From Hyphomicrobiales bacterium (lineage in GTDB: Bacteria; Pseudomonadota; Alphaproteobacteria; Rhizobiales; Devosiaceae), in NCBI GenBank assembly GCA_015487515.1, contig WFPQ01000154.1, positions 1 through 14,815 of the forward strand: a stretch of DNA of 14,815 bases, written 5' to 3'. Of this stretch, positions 1 to 7,731 are shown piece by piece. Position numbers and translations under genes: made by a program. Each line of letters opens with the position of its first letter. The stretch's first letter is position 1. Under the pieces are notes generated by a model. It was not told the DNA's origin. It did not search any database and saw only the letters and a list, made by a program, of their open reading frames with translations.

Positions 1-134
1 CCATAAACTATGCGCTCGGCCGTGGATTTCTTTCCATCCTTCATCAGGGAATTCATGAACTTGGAAACCACCAGATCACCAAACTTGGGATCGGGAATGA
101 CTTCACGTTTTTCTGCACGATGCCTGCGGGACAT
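1..134 (-). CDS. rpsG: 30S ribosomal protein S7, N-terminal 44 codons (runs off the left edge)
   Basis: S7 is a primary assembly protein of the 30S head that binds the 3' domain of 16S rRNA near the decoding centre. The visible product starts [20 protein letters not shown] and continues with [16 protein letters not shown], the conserved S7 N-terminus; the rest lies outside the window. The ATG is at 134-132. A good Shine-Dalgarno sequence, AAGGAG (146-151), overlaps the rpsL stop codon, and only 15 nt separate the two genes. That arrangement implies translational coupling to rpsL. In E. coli, S7 represses the str operon by binding an intercistronic rpsL-rpsG region of roughly 100 nt; this spacer is too short to hold that structure (inference). 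Identification is secure; the end is missing because of the window edge. Confidence 0.97.
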   Translation of the reverse strand, partial: MSRRHRAEKREVIPDPKFGDLVVSKFMNSLMKDGKKSTAERIVY

Positions 135-149
135 GGCTAAAATTACTCC

Positions 150-521
150 TTACTTAGGACGCTTGGCGCCGTATTTGGAACGGCGCTGCTTGCGATCCTT
201 GACACTCTGAGTATCCAGAACGCCACGCAAAATATGATAACGGACACCGGGAAGGTCACGAACACGCCCGCCCCTTATGAGCACGACCGAGTGCTCCTGC
301 AGATTGTGCCCCTCACCCGGAATATAGGAAATGACTTCGCGCTGATTGGTCAGGCGGACCTTGGCAACCTTGCGCAGGGCCGAGTTAGGTTTTTTGGGGG
401 TTGTCGTGTAAACACGGGTGCAAACGCCGCGCTTTTGCGGATTGGCCTCCATGGCCGGAACCTTGTTCCGCCTGGGCTTTGCCTGCCGCGGTTTGCGTAT
501 CAGCTGGTTAATGGTCGGCAT
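150..521 (-). CDS. rpsL: 30S ribosomal protein S12
   Basis: S12 sits at the 30S decoding centre, contacts helices 18, 27 and 44 of 16S rRNA and controls decoding accuracy. The 123-aa product has the expected length and the hallmark blocks [14 protein letters not shown] (about 39-52), [10 protein letters not shown] and [13 protein letters not shown] (84-96). Lys43, the main streptomycin position, is unchanged. Residue 88 (codon 258-260, CGT) is Arg where E. coli and the alphaproteobacterial S12 sequences I recall have Lys; Asp89, the methylthiolation site of E. coli, is kept. The start is the ATG at 521-519, with a weak AAAGG about 11 nt upstream. It is the first gene of the str operon here, preceded by its own promoter at 774-802 and a leader of about 245 nt, and it is followed by rpsG after 15 nt. 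Confidence 0.98.
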   Translation of the reverse strand: MPTINQLIRKPRQAKPRRNKVPAMEANPQKRGVCTRVYTTTPKKPNSALRKVAKVRLTNQREVISYIPGEGHNLQEHSVVLIRGGRVRDLPGVRYHILRGVLDTQSVKDRKQRRSKYGAKRPK

Positions 522-581
522 CTCGCTCGAAACCTTTGTTCTTGTCCCAACAATTCATTTCAAAAGACACAACAGGCAAAA

Positions 582-618
582 GGCGCCACACAAGCCAAGA
601 TACCAGGCCAGCGGCGCT
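582..618 (-). promoter_or_regulatory. Possible structured element in the rpsL leader (stem followed by TTTT)
   Basis: On the minus strand AGCGCC (618-613) can pair with GGCGCC (587-582), enclosing a 25-nt loop with a smaller GCC/GGC pairing, and is followed by TTTT (581-578). It lies 61 nt before the rpsL start. The large loop and short U-run make it a poor intrinsic terminator. It may be part of a regulatory leader fold or have no function. Confidence 0.25.
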
Positions 619-631
619 AATCGTTGCATTG

Positions 632-654
632 GAGCACCCGAACCGGGGGCACTC
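632..654 (-). promoter_or_regulatory. Hairpin in the rpsL (str operon) leader RNA
   Basis: Read on the minus strand, GAGTGCCC (654-647) pairs with GGGTGCTC (639-632) around a 7-nt loop, giving an 8-bp stem with two G-U pairs. It lies mid-leader, about 110 nt after the predicted transcription start and 110 nt before the rpsL ATG. No U-tract follows, so it is not a terminator. Its role is unknown; control by a ribosomal protein is one possibility because the S12-S7 spacer is too short for the E. coli-type site. Confidence 0.4.
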
Positions 655-773
655 ATACACCAGCAATTGCTACGTCTTTTCACCCGATGATGTGTTTGAA
701 TTTTTTCGGAAATCCTCGTCAGCGGGACAAGGGTTCACATATCAAATTCACGACCGATCATTCAGATGGGGTG

Positions 774-802
774 GCTATACCTCCCCCCCGTGCAACCGTC
801 AA
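774..802 (-). promoter_or_regulatory. Sigma-70-type promoter of the str operon (rpsL)
   Basis: The minus strand reads TTGACG (802-797), a 17-nt spacer, then TATAGC (779-774). This is a near-consensus housekeeping sigma promoter of the alphaproteobacterial type. An A/T-rich stretch with TTTTTATTGATAAC lies just upstream of the -35 box and could act as an UP element. Transcription would start near 767, leaving a leader of about 245 nt before rpsL. No other stretch in the 522-935 gap scores as well by eye. The promoter makes rpsL-rpsG expression independent of the upstream autotransporter gene. Apart from this promoter, the leader hairpins and the inverted repeat at 837-876, I see nothing in that 414-nt gap and no RNA gene. 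Confidence 0.8.
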
Positions 803-836
803 GTGTTTGTTATCAATAAAAATCGGATTTCACCCT

Positions 837-876
837 GGACTGCTCGTCAACAGGCATTTGATGCAGGCACCAGTCC
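837..876. repeat. Nested inverted repeat upstream of the str promoter
   Basis: GGACTG (837-842) and CAGTCC (871-876) form 6-bp arms. GCAT and ATGC form a nested 4-bp stem with a 3-nt loop within the interval. It lies between the autotransporter stop codon (936) and the -35 box of the str promoter (797-802). Neither strand has a T-run after it, so it is not a typical terminator. It could be a 3'-end stabilising hairpin of the autotransporter mRNA, an operator, or chance. Confidence 0.3.
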
Positions 877-935
877 TGCCCTGAACCCGCAACCGCTTCA
901 AACGGGCAATTCTTCACGCTGATACGGCAAAAAAT

Positions 936-2852
936 CTAGAATTGGGCCTTATATCCCAAAGAGCCGGATACCGAAAACGATCCGCCCTGCCCCATTCCCG
1001 CACTGGCCGAAATGTCAAAACTGCTCATGTCGCCAACATCAAGGGAAACCTCACCCCCCAGATAGCCCGTTAATGCGCCACCATTGTTCAATGGCATGGC
1101 AAGGGTCTGACCCAGCAGAACAACGTCCTGCGTTGCGCCGCCAAGCATCTGGCGATATTGCAGACCGCCGCGAACGGTCAAGTTGCCATTTTCAATGGCC
1201 CGGCTGGCCGCCAGTTCCAGATCCCCCTCAAATAGCTGCACCTGGCGCGCACCAATGCTGATATTGGCGCTGGAGCCGGTTTCACTATAACTATCAACCT
1301 GTTGCATGGAGATTCTTGCGCTGGCGCCCGGGGTCAGGGTCCAGATCCCCCCGCTTGCAATATTCACCCCGGCCCGAACTTCAGGCGCCACAAACCAGCT
1401 GCCATAATTCGCACCGGCATAGGAAACCCCGAGCGGGGCCAGATTATCGTTGACCAGCCGCGAGGAAACATTCTCCTGCCCGCCGACAAACAGGTTCAGA
1501 TCGGCAAAAAACCGGTCCAGAGTTACATTGGCATAAATTCCGCCAACCATCCCCTGGCTTTTTATGCTTTGGGATTGCATCCAGGCGGAGTTAACATTCA
1601 GCCCCGAGGCCTGATAGCCGATCATGGCGCCAATGGAGAAATTATCATTCAGAACAAATGCCCCGCCCGCCGCAACGCCTCCGTTCACGGATGCATAATC
1701 ATTGAATATCCCTTGCGCCCCATATCGGGAATAGCCGCCAAATCCCCTGATCCACAAGTTATCATGATCACCGGGCCCATTCCGGCGGACAAGATCGGAC
1801 AGGGAGCCAACATTATCGGCCAGCATATCCGGGGCAGCACCAAGGGCTGTCGGGTCAAGGGTGGCAAAGGTTCCGGTTGCAGCATCATAGACCCATGGCA
1901 CCTCGCCGCCAATGGTGGGCGGTCCGGCAAGATCGGCCGGATCAAACTGCCACAGAACGGACTGGGAGCGCCCGGTGGTTATGTTCAGCGTGGCATCATC
2001 ACCCATGTCAATTTCCCCGCCAATGAATGAGGGGGCCATCAGGTTGAGGGTATTGCCCAAGGCAAATCCAAACGAATTGGACTGCACGCTAACCACATAA
2101 CCGGAATTGTTGACGGTGTTTTGAACCAAGGCAACAATGCCAACGGCATCATTTCCAACGGTCAGAATACGTCCTGTATTGTTGATATTATTGTCAAGAA
2201 CAGCCATCATGCCAAAAGCGCCATAACCGGCTGTTTCGATGGTGCCGCTATTATTGATCCCATTGTTTATGCTGGCAATCACGCCGAATGAACCATCCCC
2301 GGCAGTATTAATGACACCGGCATTGCTTATTGCGTTGCCAAAACCGCCAATGATGCCATAAGAATTTTCGCCCGCGCTTGAGATAGTACCGGTATTGTCT
2401 ATCACGTTATTTTCATCTGCAACAATTCCTGGAGAATCATCACCTGCCGTACTTATGGTTCCGGCATTTGCCATGGTGTTGTTATCAAAGACATAAATGC
2501 CCGCTGCAAAGTCCCCGGCGGTTGCTATGCTTCCGATATTGGTGATCGAATTAAAATCAATGGCAAATATGCCTTCGGAATTACGCCCCCTGGTTGAGAG
2601 CACTCCCCCATTGACAATGGTGTTGGTGTTGCCGCCTGCATTCACCGCTTCGGTATTGTCCGTGATTGTAGTTATGGAACCCGACTGCTCAATGGTCAGA
2701 CTGCCATTACCAACCAGCAGGTGGGCAACATCACCATTGGTCACCATGGTTGGTGTATCCACCACATATTCAGCCGCAACCACGGGCAATACCAGGGCGG
2801 TTGAGGTCAACAGGCCCAATACCGTTCGATTCAATAGGTTCTTGCTGATCAC
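936..2852 (-). CDS. Autotransporter (type Va) with beta-repeat passenger and C-terminal outer-membrane barrel
   Basis: The 638-aa product is a secreted or surface-displayed protein. Residues 1-27 form a Sec signal peptide: KNLLNR n-region, hydrophobic TVLGLLTSTALVLPV, then VAA before Glu28. Residues 75-266 are eight tandem 24-aa repeats with the pattern INNxGTIxTAGD, typical of a beta-helix passenger. A linker follows, and from about residue 364 (DNLWIRGFGGYSRYG) to the end lies an autotransporter barrel domain of about 275 residues ending in GYKAQF. A terminal Phe is the usual outer-membrane assembly signal. I see no protease triad or known binding motif in the passenger, so its target is unknown; adhesion is only a family-level guess. 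The start chosen is GTG at 2852-2850, with AGG 7 nt upstream, because it puts a clean signal peptide at the N-terminus. The frame is open to GTG 2945 and ATG 2909, which would add 31 or 19 residues. The gene lies between the rpoC terminator and the str promoter, and its composition looks more A/T-rich than the flanking genes, consistent with later acquisition. Confidence 0.88.
   Translation of the reverse strand: MISKNLLNRTVLGLLTSTALVLPVVAAEYVVDTPTMVTNGDVAHLLVGNGSLTIEQSGSITTITDNTEAVNAGGNTNTIVNGGVLSTRGRNSEGIFAIDFNSITNIGSIATAGDFAAGIYVFDNNTMANAGTISTAGDDSPGIVADENNVIDNTGTISSAGENSYGIIGGFGNAISNAGVINTAGDGSFGVIASINNGINNSGTIETAGYGAFGMMAVLDNNINNTGRILTVGNDAVGIVALVQNTVNNSGYVVSVQSNSFGFALGNTLNLMAPSFIGGEIDMGDDATLNITTGRSQSVLWQFDPADLAGPPTIGGEVPWVYDAATGTFATLDPTALGAAPDMLADNVGSLSDLVRRNGPGDHDNLWIRGFGGYSRYGAQGIFNDYASVNGGVAAGGAFVLNDNFSIGAMIGYQASGLNVNSAWMQSQSIKSQGMVGGIYANVTLDRFFADLNLFVGGQENVSSRLVNDNLAPLGVSYAGANYGSWFVAPEVRAGVNIASGGIWTLTPGASARISMQQVDSYSETGSSANISIGARQVQLFEGDLELAASRAIENGNLTVRGGLQYRQMLGGATQDVVLLGQTLAMPLNNGGALTGYLGGEVSLDVGDMSSFDISASAGMGQGGSFSVSGSLGYKAQF
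2055..2630 (-). repeat. Eight tandem 72-bp coding repeats in the autotransporter passenger
   Basis: Eight consecutive units of exactly 24 codons start at 2630, 2558, 2486, 2414, 2342, 2270, 2198 and 2126. Each carries an N-x-I/M-x-N-x-G core, a T-A-G-D-like turn and a G-I/F/M near the end. The protein pattern is clear, but the DNA copies have diverged, so they are old duplications. The last two units are the most degenerate and lose the TAGD turn. Identical unit length without any indel suggests each unit is one structural rung or pair of rungs of a beta-helix (inference). Confidence 0.85.
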
Positions 2853-3120
2853 GCCAATACCTGCCCGTCCTCCAACTCGACTGTTTTGCCCCTGAAGACA
2901 AATATACATGTACCAGTTTTGCAAATAAAATGTACGCAAACGCACACAACTTTTTTCAAGGACAATTTTGATGAGCAGGCATGATCACTGACTAATGCCG
3001 CAAAATTCTTGACCCGGGTTTTCATGAGGCCTTTTCGGACGCCCTATCTGGATATGGTCGAGATTTTCCAGGCTGTTATTGGTGCAAATACGCCCGTCCC
3101 CTTGGGTTTTGGACTGGCCA

Positions 3121-3160
3121 GAAACAGAATTGATCCTATTCAATCCGAAAGTGCTCTAGA
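3121..3160. repeat. Candidate dispersed intergenic repeat with palindromic core
   Basis: This interval has an ATTGA...TCAAT inverted repeat (3129-3133 and 3140-3144, 6-nt spacer), then CCGAAAGTGCTCTAGA ending at 3160. Intergenic repeats of the form GATTGAATC...GCTCTAGA are, from memory, common in several alphaproteobacterial genomes. It lies in the 421-nt gap between rpoC (3274) and the autotransporter start (2852). The rest of that gap holds the rpoC terminator and presumably the autotransporter promoter, for which I found no convincing -35/-10 pair; a TTGAAA at about 2958-2963 is the best -35 candidate but lacks a well-spaced -10. Confidence 0.35.
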
Positions 3161-3192
3161 CCGGACAGACCTGCCCGGCCCGCCGTACGACC

Positions 3193-3221
3193 AAAAAGGG
3201 CCGCCCCGAAAGGCGACCCTT
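3193..3221 (-). terminator. Intrinsic terminator of the rpoBC operon
   Basis: On the minus strand AAGGGTCGCC (3221-3212) pairs with GGCGGCCCTT (3205-3196) around a 6-nt TTTCGG loop, with one wobble pair. The descending arm runs directly into TTTTT (3197-3193). It begins 52 nt after the rpoC stop codon. It is a strong, canonical Rho-independent terminator and should separate rpoBC from the autotransporter gene. Confidence 0.92.
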
Positions 3222-3273
3222 CAAATCACATGTAAAAGACTGACATCCAAAAATCGCCAGTTACGGTTCAGAC

Positions 3274-6200
3274 TTAGCTTTTCGAAATATCCCCATCCGA
3301 TCCAGCATCAGTTTCCCCTGCGCCATCAGGTTTACCATCTGCCTCCGATGCTTCAGCTTCAGCAGTGCCCTGGGCCTCGATATCCGGGGAAGAACCAAAC
3401 ACCTGATCTGCATCAAGGGTTTTCTCTTCGCTATCGGAAACATCACCGCCCCCCGGCGTTTCTTCCCTGGGTGCTTCAAGAGCGGCGGCCTCGGCCTGCC
3501 GGCGCCTTTCCTCAAGAATGAGATCATCGCGCCGGGCCGCGATATTCTTGAACTTGGCGGTGGCAGCACCGGTTCCGGCCGGAATCAGGCGGCCGACTAT
3601 CACGTTTTCCTTCAGGCCTTCCAGCAGATCTGCCTTGCCGCTGACCGAGGCTTCAGTCAGAACCCGGGTGGTTTCCTGGAACGAAGCGGCGGAAATGAAG
3701 GAACGGGTCTGCAGCGAAGCCTTGGTTATGCCCAGCAGCACCGGAACATATTCGGCCGGTTTCTTTCCTTCTGCCACCAGTTGCTCGTTCAACAGGTCCA
3801 GGTCCACCTTGTCCACCTGCTCTTCCTTCAGGAGCCCCGAATCACCCGGAACGGTGATTTCCGCCTTCTGCAGCATCTGGCGGACAATGACCTCGATATG
3901 CTTGTCATTTATCACCACCCCCTGCAGGCGGTAGACCTCCTGGATTTCATTGACCAGGTACTTGGCCAGTTCCTCGACCCCGTGAATTGCAAGGATATCG
4001 TGGGGGGCCGGATTGCCGTCGAGCAGATATTCACCGCGATCTATCTGGTCACCTTCCTGGAAATGGAAAGGCTTGCTCTTCGGAATGAGATATTCCACCG
4101 GCTCCCCGTTTTCCTCGAATGGCTCGATTATGATCCGGCGCTTGTTCTTGTAGTCCCGGCCAAAGCGAATGGTGCCGCCAATTTCGGCAATCACCGCATG
4201 ATCCTTGGGCCTGCGGGCCTCGAACAATTCGGCAACCCTGGGCAGGCCACCGGTAATATCGGTGGTTTTTGCACTGTCCAGCGGCACACGCACCAGGACA
4301 TCGCCCGGAGAAACCTTTTGCCCCGGCTCCACCGCCAGGATGGAATCCACGGACAGAAGATAACGGGCTTCCCCGCCCCTTCCCAGCTTGCAGATCTTGC
4401 CATCCTTGTAGATGGAAATTCCCGGCGTCAGGCTGTCCGAACGTTTTGCCGAACGCCAGTCAACGACGACCCTTTTGGTAAAGCCGGTCGTTTCATCGGT
4501 TGATTCGGCAATCGAGACCCCGTCTATCAGGTCCTCGAAATTGACCTCGCCGCCAACCTCGGTCAGCAACGGACGCGTATAGGGATCCCATTCGGCTATC
4601 CTTTGGCCGCGCTTGACGTCATCACCGTCATCGACCAGCAGCACCGAACCATAATTGACCCGGTGCAAGTTCAACTCGGTACCCTTCCCATCGACTATGG
4701 CGATGGAAAGGTTGCGGCCAAGCACGACCATCTGTCCGGCGGAGTTCTTGACCACATTGCGATTGCGGATCTCGACCTTTCCCTCGGCTCCCGCTTCCAG
4801 GTAGGAATTGTCGACCACCTGCGCCGTACCCCCGATATGAAAGGTACGCATGGTAAGCTGGGTGCCCGGCTCCCCGATGGACTGGGCCGCGATGACCCCT
4901 ACGGCCTCACCCAGATTGACCGGAGTTCCCCGGGCCAGGTCGCGCCCATAACAGGCGGCACATACCCCCTGCCGGATTTCACAGGTCAGGGGTGAACGGA
5001 TGCGGGCCGACTGAATCTCGGCCCTTTCGATGATTTCCACATCACTTTCTTCCAGCAACTGGCCCTTTCTGGCCAGAACCGTTCCATCCGGCGAGACCAC
5101 GTCATCGGCAAGGGTCCGGCCCAGGATACGCTGGCCAAGGGTGGCCACAACCTGCCCGCTGTCGATCACCGATTCCATGGTCAGCCCGTTTTCTGTCCCG
5201 CAGTCGGCATCGGTTATGATCGAATCCTGGGCCACGTCCACCAGGCGCCGGGTCAGATAACCCGAATTGGCGGTTTTAAGAGCCGTATCGGCCAGCCCCT
5301 TGCGGGCCCCGTGGGTGGAGTTGAAATATTCGATGACCGTCAGGCCTTCCTTGAAATTGGAAGTGATCGGGGTTTCGATGATGGAGCCGTCGGGACGGGC
5401 CATCAAACCGCGCATTCCGGCCAGCTGTTTCATCTGGGCCGGAGAACCGCGGGCCCCGGAATGGGACATCATGTAAACCGAGTTGATCGGTTTTTGCCGC
5501 CTGGTTTCCTCGTCATAATCCACCGCCGCGATGGAAGACATCATCTCGTCGGCAACCTTGTCGCCACACTTGGACCAGGCATCGACCACCTTGTTGTATT
5601 TTTCGCCCTGGGTTATCAGGCCGTCATTGTACTGCTGTTCGAATTCCTCGACCTGCTTGCGGGTCCTGTCAACTATTTCTGCCTTGGATTCCGGAATGAT
5701 CATGTCATCCTTGCCAAACGAAATACCGGCCTGGCAGGCATGCCTGAAACCCAGTTCCATGATGTGATCGCAAAAAATCACGGTTTCCTTCTGCCCGCAG
5801 GCCCGATAGACCGTATCGATCATGCCTGAGACCATTTTCTTGGTCATCAGCTGATTGCAGGTTTCATAGGGAACCGCATGGTGCTTGGGCAGCAACTGGC
5901 CGATCATCATGCGCCCGGGAGAGGTCTCGACGGTCTTTGAAACCAGTTCCCCCTCTTTCGTGCGGTTGGTGATGCGCGCCTTGATCCTTGAATGCACACT
6001 GATCAGCTTCTTGTCCAGGGCATGCTCTATCTCCGCCATGGAAGAAAAGGCCATTCCCTGCCCCGGCTCGTTCTCATAGATCAGGGACATGTGATAAAGC
6101 CCCAGAACGATATCCTGGGACGGAACGATGATCGGCTGCCCGTTGGCCGGATGCAGGATGTTGTTGGTGGACATCATCAGCACCCGCGCTTCAAGCTGGG

Positions 6201-7638
6201 ATTCCAGCGAAAGCGGAACGTGCACCGCCATCTGGTCGCCGTCAAAGTCCGCATTGAACGCGGCACATACCAGCGGGTGCAACTGAATGGCCTTGCCCTC
6301 GATCAATGTGGGTTCGAAGGCCTGGATGCCGAGCCTGTGAAGGGTTGGAGCCCGGTTCAGCAGAACCGGGTGTTCCCGGATCACTTCATCAAGAATGTCC
6401 CAGACTTCCGGGCGCTGTTTTTCCACCAGCTTTTTCGCCTGCTTGACCGTGGAAGAAAATCCCTTGGCCTCGAGCCGTGAATAGATGAAGGGCTTGAAAA
6501 GCTCAAGGGCCATTTTCTTTGGCAGTCCGCACTGGTGCAGCATGAGTTCGGGGCCCACCGTGATCACCGAACGGCCCGAATAATCCACCCGCTTGCCCAG
6601 CAGGTTCTGCCTGAAACGGCCCTGCTTGCCCTTGAGCATGTCGGAAAGGGATTTCAGGGGTCGCTTGTTGGCCCCGGTAATGGTGCGTCCGCGCCGCCCG
6701 TTGTCCAGCAGCGCATCCACGCTTTCCTGCAGCATGCGCTTTTCGTTGCGCACGATGATGTCGGGGGCCCGCAATTCGATAAGCCTCTTCAGACGATTGT
6801 TGCGGTTTATCACCCGCCGGTAGAGATCGTTCAGGTCGGAAGTGGCAAACCTGCCCCCGTCAAGAGGAACCAGGGGACGCAATTCCGGCGGAATGACAGG
6901 AACCACCTTCAGGATCATCCATTCGGGCCGGTTTCCCGAAACCATGAACTGCTCGATCAGCTTGAGCCGCTTGGCCAGCTTCTTGGGCTTCAGTTCGGTG
7001 GTGGCCTCGGCTATCTCCACCCGCAGATCGGCAGCGATCTTTTCCAGGTCCAGGGCCATCAGCATCTCGCGAATGGCCTCGGCCCCGATCATGGCGGTAA
7101 AGCTGTCGGCCCCGTATTCTTCCTGGGCTTCCAGATATTGCTCTTCGGAAAGCAGTTCATACTGGGAAAAGGGGGTAAGCCCCGGCTCTATCACCGAATA
7201 ATATTCGAAATAAAGGATTCTTTCGATATCCTTCAGCGTCATGTCAAGAAGCAGCGATATCCGCGAAGGCAGGGATTTCAGATACCAGATATGGGCTACG
7301 GGCGCGGCCAGTTCTATATGGCCCATGCGTTCGCGGCGAACCCTTGAAAGGGTAACCTCGACACCGCATTTTTCGCAGATCACGCCCTTGAACTTCATGC
7401 GCTTGTACTTTCCGCACAGGCATTCATAATCCTTTTGCGGACCAAAGATACGCGAACAGAACAGGCCGTCCCTTTCCGGCTTGAAAGTGCGGTAATTGAT
7501 GGTTTCGGGTTTCTTGATCTCACCGAACGACCAGCTGAGAATCTTTTCCGGGCTGGCAATGTTGATCTTCATCTGATCAAAATGTTCGATCGGCGCCTGC
7601 GGGTTAAACGGGTCCATGACCTGATGGTGACGGTTCAT
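3274..7638 (-). CDS. rpoC: DNA-directed RNA polymerase subunit beta'
   Basis: The beta' subunit carries the catalytic Mg2+ of RNA polymerase and forms one jaw of the DNA clamp. Of 1454 residues, Cys73, Cys75, Cys88 and Cys91 form the N-terminal zinc site, and [12 protein letters not shown] (462-473) holds the catalytic aspartates 464, 466 and 468. The second zinc cluster is seen in DADCGTENG and [17 protein letters not shown], and the trigger-loop region in [16 protein letters not shown]. The chosen ATG at 7638 has AGGAG 7 nt upstream and gives the usual alphaproteobacterial start (MN...[10 protein letters not shown]). rpoB ends 93 nt upstream, so the two are surely co-transcribed. The protein is longer than E. 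coli beta' (1407): residues 1387-1454 are an acidic, low-complexity tail with about 20 Asp/Glu and 4 Lys/Arg. Identification is certain. Confidence 0.99.
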   Translation of the reverse strand: MNRHHQVMDPFNPQAPIEHFDQMKINIASPEKILSWSFGEIKKPETINYRTFKPERDGLFCSRIFGPQKDYECLCGKYKRMKFKGVICEKCGVEVTLSRVRRERMGHIELAAPVAHIWYLKSLPSRISLLLDMTLKDIERILYFEYYSVIEPGLTPFSQYELLSEEQYLEAQEEYGADSFTAMIGAEAIREMLMALDLEKIAADLRVEIAEATTELKPKKLAKRLKLIEQFMVSGNRPEWMILKVVPVIPPELRPLVPLDGGRFATSDLNDLYRRVINRNNRLKRLIELRAPDIIVRNEKRMLQESVDALLDNGRRGRTITGANKRPLKSLSDMLKGKQGRFRQNLLGKRVDYSGRSVITVGPELMLHQCGLPKKMALELFKPFIYSRLEAKGFSSTVKQAKKLVEKQRPEVWDILDEVIREHPVLLNRAPTLHRLGIQAFEPTLIEGKAIQLHPLVCAAFNADFDGDQMAVHVPLSLESQLEARVLMMSTNNILHPANGQPIIVPSQDIVLGLYHMSLIYENEPGQGMAFSSMAEIEHALDKKLISVHSRIKARITNRTKEGELVSKTVETSPGRMMIGQLLPKHHAVPYETCNQLMTKKMVSGMIDTVYRACGQKETVIFCDHIMELGFRHACQAGISFGKDDMIIPESKAEIVDRTRKQVEEFEQQYNDGLITQGEKYNKVVDAWSKCGDKVADEMMSSIAAVDYDEETRRQKPINSVYMMSHSGARGSPAQMKQLAGMRGLMARPDGSIIETPITSNFKEGLTVIEYFNSTHGARKGLADTALKTANSGYLTRRLVDVAQDSIITDADCGTENGLTMESVIDSGQVVATLGQRILGRTLADDVVSPDGTVLARKGQLLEESDVEIIERAEIQSARIRSPLTCEIRQGVCAACYGRDLARGTPVNLGEAVGVIAAQSIGEPGTQLTMRTFHIGGTAQVVDNSYLEAGAEGKVEIRNRNVVKNSAGQMVVLGRNLSIAIVDGKGTELNLHRVNYGSVLLVDDGDDVKRGQRIAEWDPYTRPLLTEVGGEVNFEDLIDGVSIAESTDETTGFTKRVVVDWRSAKRSDSLTPGISIYKDGKICKLGRGGEARYLLSVDSILAVEPGQKVSPGDVLVRVPLDSAKTTDITGGLPRVAELFEARRPKDHAVIAEIGGTIRFGRDYKNKRRIIIEPFEENGEPVEYLIPKSKPFHFQEGDQIDRGEYLLDGNPAPHDILAIHGVEELAKYLVNEIQEVYRLQGVVINDKHIEVIVRQMLQKAEITVPGDSGLLKEEQVDKVDLDLLNEQLVAEGKKPAEYVPVLLGITKASLQTRSFISAASFQETTRVLTEASVSGKADLLEGLKENVIVGRLIPAGTGAATAKFKNIAARRDDLILEERRRQAEAAALEAPREETPGGGDVSDSEEKTLDADQVFGSSPDIEAQGTAEAEASEADGKPDGAGETDAGSDGDISKS

Positions 7639-7731
7639 TTTGTTTCTCCTGGTTCCTGCCTGAACCCGACCGTTAAGGGAAGGGTTTCAGCGGACTGATC
7701 TTGAATGGGTGGCACGGCAGGCACGACGGAT

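Noticed and set aside
1302..2030. 242-codon plus-strand frame opposite the autotransporter
   Set aside because: It lies entirely antisense to the linker and barrel-coding region, with no recognisable domain or ribosome binding site.
3009..3521. 170-codon plus-strand frame starting in the rpoC-autotransporter gap
   Set aside because: It runs through the rpoC terminator and into the antisense of the rpoC tail. The first 50 codons could be a gene remnant, but I recognise no family and see no ribosome binding site.
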